DNA from: Leptospira broomii serovar Hurstbridge str. 5399
GTDB taxonomy: Bacteria; Spirochaetota; Leptospiria; Leptospirales; Leptospiraceae
Length of the DNA stretch: 64,000 nucleotides
Reading direction: 5' to 3'
NCBI RefSeq assembly: GCF_000243715.2
Contig: NZ_AHMO02000004.1
Span: forward strand, 2,501-66,500
The notes under the pieces are model-generated. The model ran no database searches, was not told the origin of the DNA, and saw only the letters and a program-made list of their open reading frames with translations. Shown here in pieces: positions 16,141 to 24,792 of this stretch. Position numbers and translations under genes: made by a program. How positions within the stretch are numbered: the first letter of the stretch is position 1; every line of letters starts with the position of its first letter.

Positions 16141-17637
16141 ATGATCAAGATATCCAACCTTCAGAAGACGTATAACTCGAAGACACTTTTTGAGGATTTA
16201 AATCTAAGTTTAAACCGTGGAGAAAAATTGGGGCTCGTTGGCCGGAATGGTCACGGAAAATCCACCCTCTTCCAGATGATTCTCGGATCCGTAGAACCGG
16301 ACTCGGGGACGATTACCGTTCCTAAGGGATATAAGATCGGTCATTTACAGCAGCACTTAAAATTTACGAAGCCGACGGTGTTGGAAGAGTGCGCACTCGG
16401 ACTTCCGGAGGGGGAGGAATACGAAACCTGGCAGGTTGAAAAAGTTCTTTCCGGTTTGGGTTTCTCCGAAGCCGACATGGAAAGAAATCCGGACGAATTT
16501 TCCGGAGGGTATCAGATCAGAATGAATCTAGCAAAGCTTCTAGTTTCGGGGCCCGATTTGCTTATGCTGGACGAACCGAATAATTATTTGGATATCGTGA
16601 CGATTCGCTGGCTGGAGGAGTTCCTGCGCGAATGGGAAGGTGAGATCATTCTTGTGACGCATGATAGAAGCTTCATGGACAGCGTAGTTTCCCATACAGC
16701 GGCGATTCATAGGTCCAAAGCGATCAAAGTCCAAGGAGACACCGATAAGCTTTACAATCAAATCAATCAAGCCGAGGAAATTTACGAGCGTACGAGATTA
16801 AACGAAGCGAAGAAGAGAAAACAGGAAGAGATATTTATCGCTCGATTTAAAGCTAAAGCGAGTTTTGCGAGTAGAGCCCAATCCCGAGTGAAAAGATTGG
16901 AAAAGCAGGGTGAGATGAAGGCTTTGGAAGCCATTCAAGATTTGGAATTATATTTTAACAGCGCTCCTTTTGCCGCGAATCAAATGCTATCGGTCGAGGA
17001 TCTTTCATTTTCTTACACCGGTAAAGAACCGTATTTAATCGAAGATTTTTCTCTCTCGGTGGGAAAGAGGGACCGGATCTGTATTATAGGAAAAAACGGA
17101 AAGGGTAAGTCGACCCTGTTGAAACTTCTAGCGGGCGAATTATCTCCGACCGGAGGAAAGATTCAGAAGCATCCTACTCTAAAGGAAGGATATTTCGGAC
17201 AGACCAACAAATTGAATTTAAACGAGAATGCCACCGTCGTAGAAGAGATTATGAATGCCGATAGGTCCTGTTCGGAATGGTTGGCGAGAACCATCGCCGG
17301 CGGATTGATGTTCTCCGACGACGAAGCATTAAAGAAAATTAAAGTTCTCTCGGGCGGAGAAAAAAGTAGGGTTCTGCTCGGGAAGATCTTAGTTACACCG
17401 TGTAATCTCTTATATTTGGATGAGCCTACCAATCACCTGGACATGCAGTCTTGTGATTCCTTAATTGAGGCCATTGACGCGTTTGACGGTTCGGTGATTA
17501 TGGTCACTCACAATGAAATGCATCTAAAGGCTGTAGCTACTAAATTAATTGTTTTCGATAATAATACGATTCGCACGTTTGACGGATCTTATGACGACTT
17601 TTTGTCGGATGTAGGTTGGGCGGACGAGGATTATTAA
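16141..17637 (+). CDS. ABC-F family ATP-binding protein
   Basis: A 498-residue soluble protein with two ABC ATPase domains and no membrane segment, so an ABC-F translation factor or ribosome-protection protein rather than a transporter. Walker A sites are GRNGHGKST (about residue 35) and GKNGKGKST (about 320). The signatures are [15 protein letters not shown] and [13 protein letters not shown], and the Walker B sites [12 protein letters not shown] and [12 protein letters not shown]. The linker (about 205-275) is rich in Lys, Arg and Glu. The first Walker B has an N in place of the usual T (EPNNYLD). Confidence 0.92.
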   Translation: MIKISNLQKTYNSKTLFEDLNLSLNRGEKLGLVGRNGHGKSTLFQMILGSVEPDSGTITVPKGYKIGHLQQHLKFTKPTVLEECALGLPEGEEYETWQVEKVLSGLGFSEADMERNPDEFSGGYQIRMNLAKLLVSGPDLLMLDEPNNYLDIVTIRWLEEFLREWEGEIILVTHDRSFMDSVVSHTAAIHRSKAIKVQGDTDKLYNQINQAEEIYERTRLNEAKKRKQEEIFIARFKAKASFASRAQSRVKRLEKQGEMKALEAIQDLELYFNSAPFAANQMLSVEDLSFSYTGKEPYLIEDFSLSVGKRDRICIIGKNGKGKSTLLKLLAGELSPTGGKIQKHPTLKEGYFGQTNKLNLNENATVVEEIMNADRSCSEWLARTIAGGLMFSDDEALKKIKVLSGGEKSRVLLGKILVTPCNLLYLDEPTNHLDMQSCDSLIEAIDAFDGSVIMVTHNEMHLKAVATKLIVFDNNTIRTFDGSYDDFLSDVGWADEDY

Positions 17638-17666
17638 AATTTATTTATAGTCCAATCACATGATTT

Positions 17667-17692
17667 ATTTTTCGGACTGAAATTCGAAAAAT
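17667..17692. terminator. Weak hairpin between convergent genes
   Basis: ATTTTTCG (17667-17674) and CGAAAAAT (17685-17692) form an AT-rich 8-bp stem between the ABC-F and TetR stops, with T-rich DNA following. Confidence 0.4.
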
Positions 17693-17802
17693 GATATTCT
17701 TTTCATGATCGTATGATCGTTTATGCATTCATAAATATTTTCGATGGTTTTGCGGAGTTTTAGGAAAACGTTAAGTTTCTCTCCTATGTTCGCATGTCAT
17801 TC

Positions 17803-18456
17803 TTACATTGCCCAGTTTGAAAAATAAGCGGTAACGGCATTATTTGCCTGCTCGCGAATCCCTTTGGAAATTCTATTTTCCTTATAGTAACCTCGTTTCA
17901 TGCATGCAAAGGCGATCTCTACGCCTAGAGTGGCTACATCGGGTTTTTTAGGGAGATGCAAAGGTTTTTTAAGTTTTGAAAGTTGTATCCGAACTCCGGC
18001 ACCGATCGTATCGATCGTAACCTCTTGCGCAAGGTAGGCGTTCCTGCTAAAAGGGCCGCCAAGTATAAGCATACCCGCTACCGGAGTGGAATCGTAATAG
18101 TCGGACGCTGCGTTTACCAGCACTCCGACTAATTTCCTCCAGGAAATATTCTCGTTCTTGGAGCCCTTGCGGGCCAATATTTCGCCGACCTTTGCCAAGT
18201 GTATTTCTGCCAGTCGAGTAAACAGGGCGTACTTATCGGGAAAAAATTGGTAAATGCTTGCCCGAGGAACACCCGATTGTTTGGCGATTTCCGGTATCGA
18301 AGCTTCCTCAGGACCCACTTTTTCAAGAATCCTTTCTGCGGCTGCGAGAACTAAGGCAACTCTCAACTGAGAACGTTCCTGTAATGGCGTTCTAGAACGG
18401 GATAGCGATTTGTTTTCTAATAAAATTTTGGGCGCTTTAGCAGAATTATCTAACAT
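17803..18456 (-). CDS. TetR family transcriptional regulator
   Basis: A 217-residue protein with an extended basic N-terminus of about 30 residues before the helix-turn-helix (AAERILEKVGPEEASIPEIA, SGVPRASIYQFFPDKYALF). It is divergent from the flavin-containing monooxygenase at 18608, its likely target. A TAACA-TT-TGTTA palindrome covers its own start codon, and a related ACATTTGTT site lies before the monooxygenase. The ligand-binding half (IGAGVRIQLSKLKKPLHLP) gives no clear substrate clue. Confidence 0.9.
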   Translation of the reverse strand: MLDNSAKAPKILLENKSLSRSRTPLQERSQLRVALVLAAAERILEKVGPEEASIPEIAKQSGVPRASIYQFFPDKYALFTRLAEIHLAKVGEILARKGSKNENISWRKLVGVLVNAASDYYDSTPVAGMLILGGPFSRNAYLAQEVTIDTIGAGVRIQLSKLKKPLHLPKKPDVATLGVEIAFACMKRGYYKENRISKGIREQANNAVTAYFSNWAM

Positions 18457-18555
18457 TTGTTATATTTCTTTAAATTAGAATATTTTCGAGAGAGAAAAAT
18501 TTCTTGCTCCCGAATCCGACAAAAGTAGGATATTTGAAAACGTGACATTTGTTGG
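18451..18555. promoter_or_regulatory. Divergent TetR/FMO promoter with related operator sites
   Basis: TAACATTTGTTA (18451-18462) is a palindrome (TAACA-TT-TGTTA) overlapping the TetR start. ACATTTGTTGG (18545-18555) repeats its core and forms an imperfect inverted repeat with CCGACAAAAGT at 18516-18526. Sites at both ends fit one regulator controlling both genes. Confidence 0.5.
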
Positions 18556-18607
18556 ATTTTTGACTAAATTAATAAATGTATTCGTAAAAAGGGAAGGGAA
18601 AAATTTC

Positions 18608-19996
18608 ATGCAGCCGAATAAACGTGTTTGCGTCGTCGGAGCTGGCCCTAGCGGAATTGCAGCGGGAAAAAATTGCGTTCAGTACGGATTGGATGTGGTT
18701 GTTTTCGAGAAAAATGACAAAGTGGGCGGGAATTGGGTTTTTAACGCTAAGACGGGTCACTCTAGCGTTTATGAAAATACACATATTATCAGTTCCAAGG
18801 TTTGGTCGGAGTACGAAGACTTTCCGATGCCTGACGATTATCCGGATTATCCCAATCATAAGCAGCTACAAGCTTATTTCGAGTCTTATGCAAAGCATTT
18901 CGGAGTGTACGAGAAGATTCGGTTTAAGCATACAATTCAAAAGATTACACGCACTGAAACGGGCGACTGGAAGGTCGAATTCTTGAATGCTGCCGGTAAG
19001 AAAAAAACGGAAAACTTCGACGTCCTCATGGTAGCGAACGGACATCACTGGAATCCTAAGTATCCCGAATATGAAGGAAAATTTACTGGAAAGTTTCTGC
19101 ACTCTCACGATTTTAAAGGTGTTACGGAAGAATGGAGAGGGAAAGATGTACTGATCATCGGAGGTGGGAACTCCGCATGCGATGTTGCCGTCGAATCCGC
19201 CAGAGTTGCGAAAAGCGTAAAGCTTTCCATGAGAAGCCCACAATGGTTTTTTCCTAAATTCTTATTCGGAATGCCCTCGGACGTATTTGCCGCCCTAACT
19301 CCTAGTTGGATCCCGGCGAAAATAAAGCAGTTCACTTTGACAAAGCTTCTTCATGTTCTCCAAGGATCCTATAAAAATTACGGATTACCCGAGAATACTA
19401 CGTTGGCTCTCAGCCATCACCCTACTTTAAATTCCGATTTATTGGACTTCATTCGTCACGGGCGAATAGTACCGAGGCCGGCCATCAAAGCGTTGCGCGG
19501 TAAGGAAGTGGAATTCGTTAACGGAATGAAGGAACACTATGACATTATCTGCGCTTGCACGGGATTCTGGACGACGTTTCCGTTCTTCGATAAATCTTTT
19601 ATCGATTTTCAATACGCTGAAAAAATTCCCCTTTACCGAAAGATGATGCACGCGGACTATCCGAATCTTTATTTTATCGGCTTATTCCAACCGGTAGGTT
19701 GCATCTGGCCGATGGCCGATTATCAAGCTAAATTAGCCTGTTTGGAAATTTTGGGAAAATACCAAAGACCGAAGGATTTGAAAGCTGCCATTCAATATGA
19801 AATCGATCATCCGCATTTTAGTTTCGGAGGCGGTCAACGTCATGCGGTCGAAGTGGATTATCACGGTTTTCGCAAGGATTTAAAATCAGACCTATTGAAA
19901 GCGGGAGTGGACATCGGAAAACCTCCAGGCGGGAATAAGGTTCTTTATAAATCGTTTTCAAAAATGGGCGTCAAAGAATCAGCTTCCGTAAGATAA
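18608..19996 (+). CDS. Flavin-containing monooxygenase (FMO type)
   Basis: From ATG 18608 the protein has 462 residues. It has the FAD motif GAGPSGIAAG (about residues 10-19), an NADPH motif IGGGNSACD (about 183-191), and the FMO fingerprint region near HSHDFKG; CTGFWTTFPF replaces the usual FATGY-like segment. FMOs oxygenate soft nucleophiles or act as Baeyer-Villiger enzymes with NADPH and O2. A GTG at 18542 would add 22 residues upstream of the normal family start, so I reject it. It is divergent from its probable TetR repressor. Confidence 0.9.
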   Translation: MQPNKRVCVVGAGPSGIAAGKNCVQYGLDVVVFEKNDKVGGNWVFNAKTGHSSVYENTHIISSKVWSEYEDFPMPDDYPDYPNHKQLQAYFESYAKHFGVYEKIRFKHTIQKITRTETGDWKVEFLNAAGKKKTENFDVLMVANGHHWNPKYPEYEGKFTGKFLHSHDFKGVTEEWRGKDVLIIGGGNSACDVAVESARVAKSVKLSMRSPQWFFPKFLFGMPSDVFAALTPSWIPAKIKQFTLTKLLHVLQGSYKNYGLPENTTLALSHHPTLNSDLLDFIRHGRIVPRPAIKALRGKEVEFVNGMKEHYDIICACTGFWTTFPFFDKSFIDFQYAEKIPLYRKMMHADYPNLYFIGLFQPVGCIWPMADYQAKLACLEILGKYQRPKDLKAAIQYEIDHPHFSFGGGQRHAVEVDYHGFRKDLKSDLLKAGVDIGKPPGGNKVLYKSFSKMGVKESASVR

Positions 19997-20041
19997 ACTT
20001 CGTTTATCCGAAAGGATTCAGAAACGTAAATCGAAATGTCG

Positions 20042-20074
20042 CGACCAAGTTTTAATATTTTTAGAACTTGGTCG
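20042..20074. terminator. Hairpin downstream of the FMO gene
   Basis: CGACCAAGTT (20042-20051) and AACTTGGTCG (20065-20074) form a perfect 10-bp stem with a 13-base AT loop, 46 bases after the FMO stop. There is no strong T-run after it. Confidence 0.55.
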
Positions 20075-20447
20075 TCGGCGTTTCCATAAAATATTTCCTG
20101 ATTATCTTGCATAAGAAGCCGAATAAAACGCTATACTAAGATAAATTTAAGCGACCCTTCCTGATGCAGAACCGAAAGTGTATCGACATCGAGAAGTTAA
20201 AAGAATTCGAAATTTCAAAGCTCGCGGCTTGACAGCTCGGAAGTTCTATCCTAAATTCTAATTGCGGGAAACTTCTGGGACTGGATCGGTTTATTAAAGA
20301 ATTCGTGGAATTTATCCATACTCCAAAATCCAAAAATCATTGAAGGCTAAAATTCGTTAAAGCCAACGGTCGAGTCTCTTCTGTTTCTATAATGAATCTC
20401 GCTTATAAGGGGTTCAGAAAGATATCCCTCGACGATGAGCAACGGAT
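20075..20447. other. Intergenic region, possible unrecognised remnant
   Basis: No intact gene. The plus strand from ATG 20164 reads MQNRKCIDIEKLKEFEISKL, meets a TGA, then continues in frame with LGLDRFIKEFVEF and a further stop. The pattern looks like a decayed short gene, but I recognise no family. Confidence 0.25.
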
Positions 20448-21044
20448 CTAGGGTAATGGCGGGGGGGACCTTACTATGAATCTATTGGGTACAATAAATA
20501 ATATTGGAACGAACACTATAAGGATATATGAAACCGTCATAGAATAAAAAGTAAAAAGAATGGCCAACGTGTAGGGGATTAGCGGAAACAAATGAATGTA
20601 AATTACGTATTTTCTATATTCTCTACTTACTCCGATCGTATTTTCGCGCTTGCGCGTCGTATATGTCCAAAAAATAGCTCCGGCGATATTTACGAATGAA
20701 AGGCTGACAGAATATAGGACGATCGCAAATTGACTATACGGATATTCGCCTAATACTCCCGCAGGGTAAGGGATAAAACAAACAAACAATAATAATAATA
20801 AATTCAACCACAACGAGACATGGTTGACCTGCTTAATCAAATTAAGCATTGAATGATGAGCGACCCAGTATTTTCCAACGATTAGAAAACTTAGTATAAA
20901 CGCTAAAAGTTTGGGTAATTGGCTTAGGGTCGCCTGAAATAGTCGATCGGGTTCGACTGTCGGAATTTTAAGCTCGAGAACTAGAATAGTCAATGCGATC
21001 GCATAAACGGCGTCGCTAAAAGCCTCCATCCTTGTTTTAGTCAT
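20448..21044 (-). CDS. TMEM175-family (DUF1211) potassium channel-like protein
   Basis: A 198-residue membrane protein with six predicted membrane helices. Helix 1 carries RMEAFSDAVYAIALTILVLE, the TMEM175 signature (R-x3-FSD-xx-AI). Prokaryotic members form tetrameric K+-selective leak channels in the inner membrane. ILSFLIVGKYWVAHH in the third segment also fits. The tail RSPPPLP is short and proline-rich. It follows the BluB-CobT gene on the same strand after 95 bases; no functional link is obvious. Confidence 0.88.
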   Translation of the reverse strand: MTKTRMEAFSDAVYAIALTILVLELKIPTVEPDRLFQATLSQLPKLLAFILSFLIVGKYWVAHHSMLNLIKQVNHVSLWLNLLLLLFVCFIPYPAGVLGEYPYSQFAIVLYSVSLSFVNIAGAIFWTYTTRKRENTIGVSREYRKYVIYIHLFPLIPYTLAILFTFYSMTVSYILIVFVPILFIVPNRFIVRSPPPLP

Positions 21045-21139
21045 CTTATTCCTCTTACTTCAATTATGGTTTCGTATAGATCAACTGTAGATCGACAATA
21101 TGATCCGTTTGATTTTAACATTAAATTTCGATCGATTTC

Positions 21140-22891
21140 TTAAAGTCGGGCGTCTTCGTTTTCTGCAAATCGAATATTAGCTTCTTCAAAAGTTTTCATT
21201 TCTCGAAAAAGCGCGCATCCAGTATCTAAAATTCCCATCGCAAGCGCCGATCCTGATCCTTCTCCGAGGCTTAAGTTCAAATCTAACACCGGTCTTAAGC
21301 CTAGTTCGTTTAATATGAATTTGTGAGTAGGTTCCTTTGAAAGGTGGCCGGCTATTAGTATTGAAACGATTTCGGGATTTCTTCTATATGCGATTAAGGC
21401 AGCGACGCTAGTGATCATCCCGTCCAAAACGACGGGAATACCCAGAGAATATGCCTCTTCGATAGCACCGACCATGGCCGCTATTTCGTAACCGCCGAAG
21501 CAAACAAGGGCCTCCCATTCGTTTGAAGTCCGGCTTTTATGCCCTAAAATACCTTTTCTAATGATTTCAATTTTCTTTAATATGGTAGAATTCCCGATAC
21601 CTGTACCCGCACCGGTAAGAGTCAAAGGATCCTTATTCAAAATAATGGAAGCGATTGCAGTAGATGCGGTAGTGTTCCCGATGCCCATCTCTCCCAGACC
21701 TATCATATCGTATTTTGTCCCTATTTTTTTAACGGCATCTTTGCCGCTTTCAAAGGCAAGCACCACTTCTTCCTGCGTCATCGCCGGCTCTTCCAAAAAA
21801 TTCCTAGTTCCTTTTCTGATTTTTAAATGTTTCATTCCCGGCGCATTATTAAAATCGTGGTTAATTCCCATATCAAATAAAACTAAATCGATTTGATTTT
21901 TTCGGGTTATCGAATTGATTGCAGCTCCTCCAGCTATGTACATGTACATCATTTGCGCGGTTACATCGCTATTATATGCGCTTATTCCTTCCGAAGCGAT
22001 TCCATGGTCGCCCGCGAACAGGAAAATCGCTTTTTTCTCGGACGCTGGGAATTGTTTTCGCTGAATAGTTGCTAGTTTTATTATACACTCTTCGATAAAA
22101 CCCAGCGAGTGTTTGGGTTTGGTGAGCGAATCTAATCGCTCTTGCGGGGAGATAGTATGAGTTTCCTTCGAAATGTCTCGCGTCATTGAATTTGAGCTAG
22201 GCTTGATTCCCCATTTGTCTTTAAAAACAAGGTCGGAGAGATTTTCCCGATGTTTCCATCCGACGGATTCCAGCATCGGCTCTTTAGGTACCCATACCGG
22301 CGTTCCTAAAGTCATATATGCGATCGGCAAAATGTGCTCGGGAATTTCCAATAATTCGCGAATGAATTCGGATTCGAGAATACTCATCCATCCTGCGCCT
22401 AATCCCTCCGCCCTCGCGGCCAACCAAAAATTTTGAACCGCCAAACATGTACTGTAAATATCCGTATCCTTATTAGTGGATCGCCCGAGGACATTTTCAC
22501 CGTCACGATTTCGATCACAAGTGAAGAGTATATTGACCGGAGAGTCTAGGATTCCTTGGAGTTTTAACGATGAGTATTTTACTTTACGATCATCCCGATA
22601 CAGATTCGCTGCGCGTTCGTTTACCTCTATGAAATGATCGTAAATTTTTCTTCTTATCGACATATCCTGAATGATTACGAAGTTCCAAGGTTGCATAAAT
22701 CCGACCGAAGGGGCATGATGTGCGGCATCTAGCAGTTTATGAATAATGTCTTCATCGATAGGATTACTCGTATAAGCCCTGATATCCCTTCTACTATAAA
22801 TCGCCTTATAAACGGAGGCCTTTTCGGAATCGGTAAAGTCCTCCTGCCATGCTTCGGAAGAGGGGTCAGCGTTGCTGTTCATAAACCCCAT
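21140..22891 (-). CDS. BluB-CobT fusion: DMB synthase and nicotinate-nucleotide:DMB phosphoribosyltransferase
   Basis: Residues 1-235 are a BluB flavin destructase of the nitroreductase fold (AIYSRRDIRAY, APSVGFMQPWNF, EGLGAGWMSIL), which makes 5,6-dimethylbenzimidazole from FMNH2. Residues about 240-580 are CobT (LFAGDHGIASEGISAYNSDV, GEMGIGNTTASTA, LTGAGTGIGN, LGEGSGSALAMGI), which attaches that base to ribose phosphate to give alpha-ribazole phosphate. One chain therefore makes and activates the lower ligand of cobalamin. Start is ATG 22891 or 22882; a TTG at 22900 is less likely. No other cobalamin gene is in the window. Confidence 0.93.
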   Translation of the reverse strand: MGFMNSNADPSSEAWQEDFTDSEKASVYKAIYSRRDIRAYTSNPIDEDIIHKLLDAAHHAPSVGFMQPWNFVIIQDMSIRRKIYDHFIEVNERAANLYRDDRKVKYSSLKLQGILDSPVNILFTCDRNRDGENVLGRSTNKDTDIYSTCLAVQNFWLAARAEGLGAGWMSILESEFIRELLEIPEHILPIAYMTLGTPVWVPKEPMLESVGWKHRENLSDLVFKDKWGIKPSSNSMTRDISKETHTISPQERLDSLTKPKHSLGFIEECIIKLATIQRKQFPASEKKAIFLFAGDHGIASEGISAYNSDVTAQMMYMYIAGGAAINSITRKNQIDLVLFDMGINHDFNNAPGMKHLKIRKGTRNFLEEPAMTQEEVVLAFESGKDAVKKIGTKYDMIGLGEMGIGNTTASTAIASIILNKDPLTLTGAGTGIGNSTILKKIEIIRKGILGHKSRTSNEWEALVCFGGYEIAAMVGAIEEAYSLGIPVVLDGMITSVAALIAYRRNPEIVSILIAGHLSKEPTHKFILNELGLRPVLDLNLSLGEGSGSALAMGILDTGCALFREMKTFEEANIRFAENEDARL

Positions 22892-23066
22892 AATTGGCAA
22901 GGAAAATCCAAAATCATCTAAAAATCGTAGGTCCTCCCGCAGATAATTAAGAATATTCCCGGCGCCCAGCGCAACTGGATCTAGTAAGTTCCTTAACGTA
23001 CATGCCTATCGTTACGATATTCAAAGGGTTTATTAGCGATAAAAATAGCTTTTTAAAATTCCAGTA

Positions 23067-23098
23067 TTGACTCTATAGTTCGCTATAGGGATTAAACT
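23067..23098 (+). promoter_or_regulatory. MerR-type promoter with 20-bp spacer and dyad
   Basis: A -35-like TTGACT (23067-23072) and a -10-like TAAACT (23093-23098) are separated by 20 bases, longer than the usual 17. The spacer holds CTATAG-TTCG-CTATAG. An overlong spacer filled by a dyad is the hallmark of MerR-activated promoters. The -10 ends two bases before the first ATG. Confidence 0.65.
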
Positions 23099-23100
23099 AT

Positions 23101-23556
23101 ATGCAAAAGTTTATGAAAATCGGCCAAGTGGCGAATCAAAGCGAAGTTTCCGTTCAAACAGTACGTTACTACGAGTCTTTGAATCTTCTGAGCAAGCCTA
23201 TTAGAAGTTCCGCCGGGTATAGATTATATAATTCCGATGCGGTTCTTCGAATTCGTTTCATCAGGAGAAGCCAGAGATTGGGTTTCAATCTTGACGAGAT
23301 TAAAGAGCTATTAGATTTGAAGATCCAAAATTCGAATCAATGCTCCCGCATAAAATCGAAAATCAGTGGCAAGCTGGATGAAATTCGTCGTAAACTTTCG
23401 GAACTTCAGAAATTAGAAAAAACCTTACTGGAGTTGCACGAAGTTTGTGAAACGGCGAATGTAACCGATCCTTGCCCGATTTTAAATCTTTTGGAGAATA
23501 ATTTTGAAGATAGAATTAATTTACGACACAAATTGTCCGAATGCTGCAGCAACTAA
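23101..23556 (+). CDS. MerR-family metal-responsive regulator
   Basis: A 151-residue protein. MKIGQVANQSEVSVQTVRYY is the MerR helix-turn-helix, followed by GYRLYNSDAVLRIRFIRRSQ and a coiled-coil dimer helix. Cysteines at about 80 (QCSRIKSK), 119 (HEVCETA) and 127 (DPCPIL) match the three metal ligands of Hg/Zn/Pb sensors of this family. ATG 23113 is the likelier start, because the promoter -10 would place transcription start near 23105, giving an almost leaderless message. It overlaps the next gene by 53 bases. Confidence 0.85.
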   Translation: MQKFMKIGQVANQSEVSVQTVRYYESLNLLSKPIRSSAGYRLYNSDAVLRIRFIRRSQRLGFNLDEIKELLDLKIQNSNQCSRIKSKISGKLDEIRRKLSELQKLEKTLLELHEVCETANVTDPCPILNLLENNFEDRINLRHKLSECCSN

Positions 23557-23890
23557 AGAGATAATTATAGAGGTATTAAAAGAGCTGCAACTACCTGAAA
23601 ATATTTCGGAGATCAATAAAGACTCGATCGACTTAGCCGACGAGTATCGACAATTTTCCTCACCTACGATTCTCGTTAATGACAAGGATATAGGCGGACA
23701 GAACTCTTGCGGAGGAACGGGATGTAGAATTTATAAAACTAGTTCCGGTCGCCTAACGGGTGTTCCTCCGAAAGAACTTTTATTGAGGGCCCTTGTCGCC
23801 GCGAAAAAATCCGGTGAGACCCTTCTATTTTGTTTTGCGGTGCTGACCGGTTTACTTCCGTTAAAAACGGGACTGACGTTTATGATTTAA
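23504..23890 (+). CDS. Thioredoxin-fold protein of mer-type clusters
   Basis: The TTG start at 23504 follows GGAGAATAATT and gives 128 residues. IELIYDTNCPNAAATKEI has the CPN motif at the start of a thioredoxin-like fold. SSPTILVNDKDIGG and GTGCRIYKTSSGRLTGVPP are typical of small proteins encoded beside merR/merT genes. The last 24 residues (from TLLFCFAVLTG) form an unusual hydrophobic tail that could be a stump of a fused transporter. It overlaps the merR-like gene, so the two are translationally linked. The role is inferred as metal or thiol handling. Confidence 0.75.
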   Translation: MKIELIYDTNCPNAAATKEIIIEVLKELQLPENISEINKDSIDLADEYRQFSSPTILVNDKDIGGQNSCGGTGCRIYKTSSGRLTGVPPKELLLRALVAAKKSGETLLFCFAVLTGLLPLKTGLTFMI

Positions 23891-23949
23891 GAAAATTAAA
23901 TGCATTTTGATAAACGAAGGAGAATGAATTAGGAGGATTCCGTATCGGA

Positions 23950-24750
23950 TTAAAAATACGCATTCAATTCGATTAATAAAGCATGTGGATTGAATGTGCC
24001 ATCTTTCGGATTCGGAATCTGGTATCCAACGGAAATGAAATATGATTTATTAAAATCGTAAGAAAAGCCGCAAACCGATACTCCGACCGAGTTTACCCCC
24101 GCGATCATATCACAGACCAGCCTAAATTTTTCCGGGACGACATCGATTTCTATTCCGTACATCATTCCTACAAGACTGATACTCGACTCGGAGCCGGGTA
24201 GAAGCCGATGCTTGTAATATCCGAAGAAAGCGGGATTTCCAGAATAAGCTCCTATATAGAGGGTTGTCCGAAGACTTTCTATGCGAGTCGAGGTCACCGC
24301 GAAATTATAGGTTGCGAAGCTGGTACTTGCGGGAGTCGCGCCGGAGGCGATTCCGGTCTTTGTTCCGAAACTTACGTGAAAATTTTCGGTCGGTTCGAAT
24401 TTCTTTTGATAAACGAATTGAAAATTCGGCGCTGCGGTCGGATAAGGCCCTAACGAAGAGGAGATGTTCGGCGCAGGACTATTGGTATAGGGTGAAGTTA
24501 AAAAATAATTGAAGGCGCTAAATCCGATCTCCTGATTATTTCCCAAACCGTGTACATAAGTAGTATCGAATTGGGTCTGAACCGGATAAAAAATGATCTG
24601 TTCTTGTATGAAGTTTTTTCCCTTTCCGGTGATTTTCATGGCGGGAACATTGAAAAGATCCTGTTGTGCGGATAAAAAGCCCGAAGGAAGAATAATTACA
24701 TTAACAAACAGAAATATATTAAGGATATATCGGAAATATTTTATGTTCAA
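23950..24750 (-). CDS. Outer-membrane protein, secreted, family unknown
   Basis: A 266-residue protein with a hydrophobic signal peptide ending near LSAQQ (residue 29). The mature part alternates short amphipathic strands with Gly/Asn/Pro turns and ends in an aromatic (LIELNAYF), as outer-membrane beta barrels do. Strands such as FVYQKKFEP, FHVSFGTKTGIA and YFISVGYQIP support a barrel. I do not recognise the family. It starts 42 bases after the OmpL-like porin gene and is probably co-transcribed. Confidence 0.7.
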   Translation of the reverse strand: MNIKYFRYILNIFLFVNVIILPSGFLSAQQDLFNVPAMKITGKGKNFIQEQIIFYPVQTQFDTTYVHGLGNNQEIGFSAFNYFLTSPYTNSPAPNISSSLGPYPTAAPNFQFVYQKKFEPTENFHVSFGTKTGIASGATPASTSFATYNFAVTSTRIESLRTTLYIGAYSGNPAFFGYYKHRLLPGSESSISLVGMMYGIEIDVVPEKFRLVCDMIAGVNSVGVSVCGFSYDFNKSYFISVGYQIPNPKDGTFNPHALLIELNAYF

Positions 24751-24792
24751 AGGTTTATATCCTTATATACGACGAAAAATACCGAATGATAA

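Noticed and set aside
22892..23100. Cobalamin riboswitch before the BluB-CobT gene
   Set aside because: I looked for a B12 box and its conserved GCCACTG partner on the minus strand and found no convincing match.
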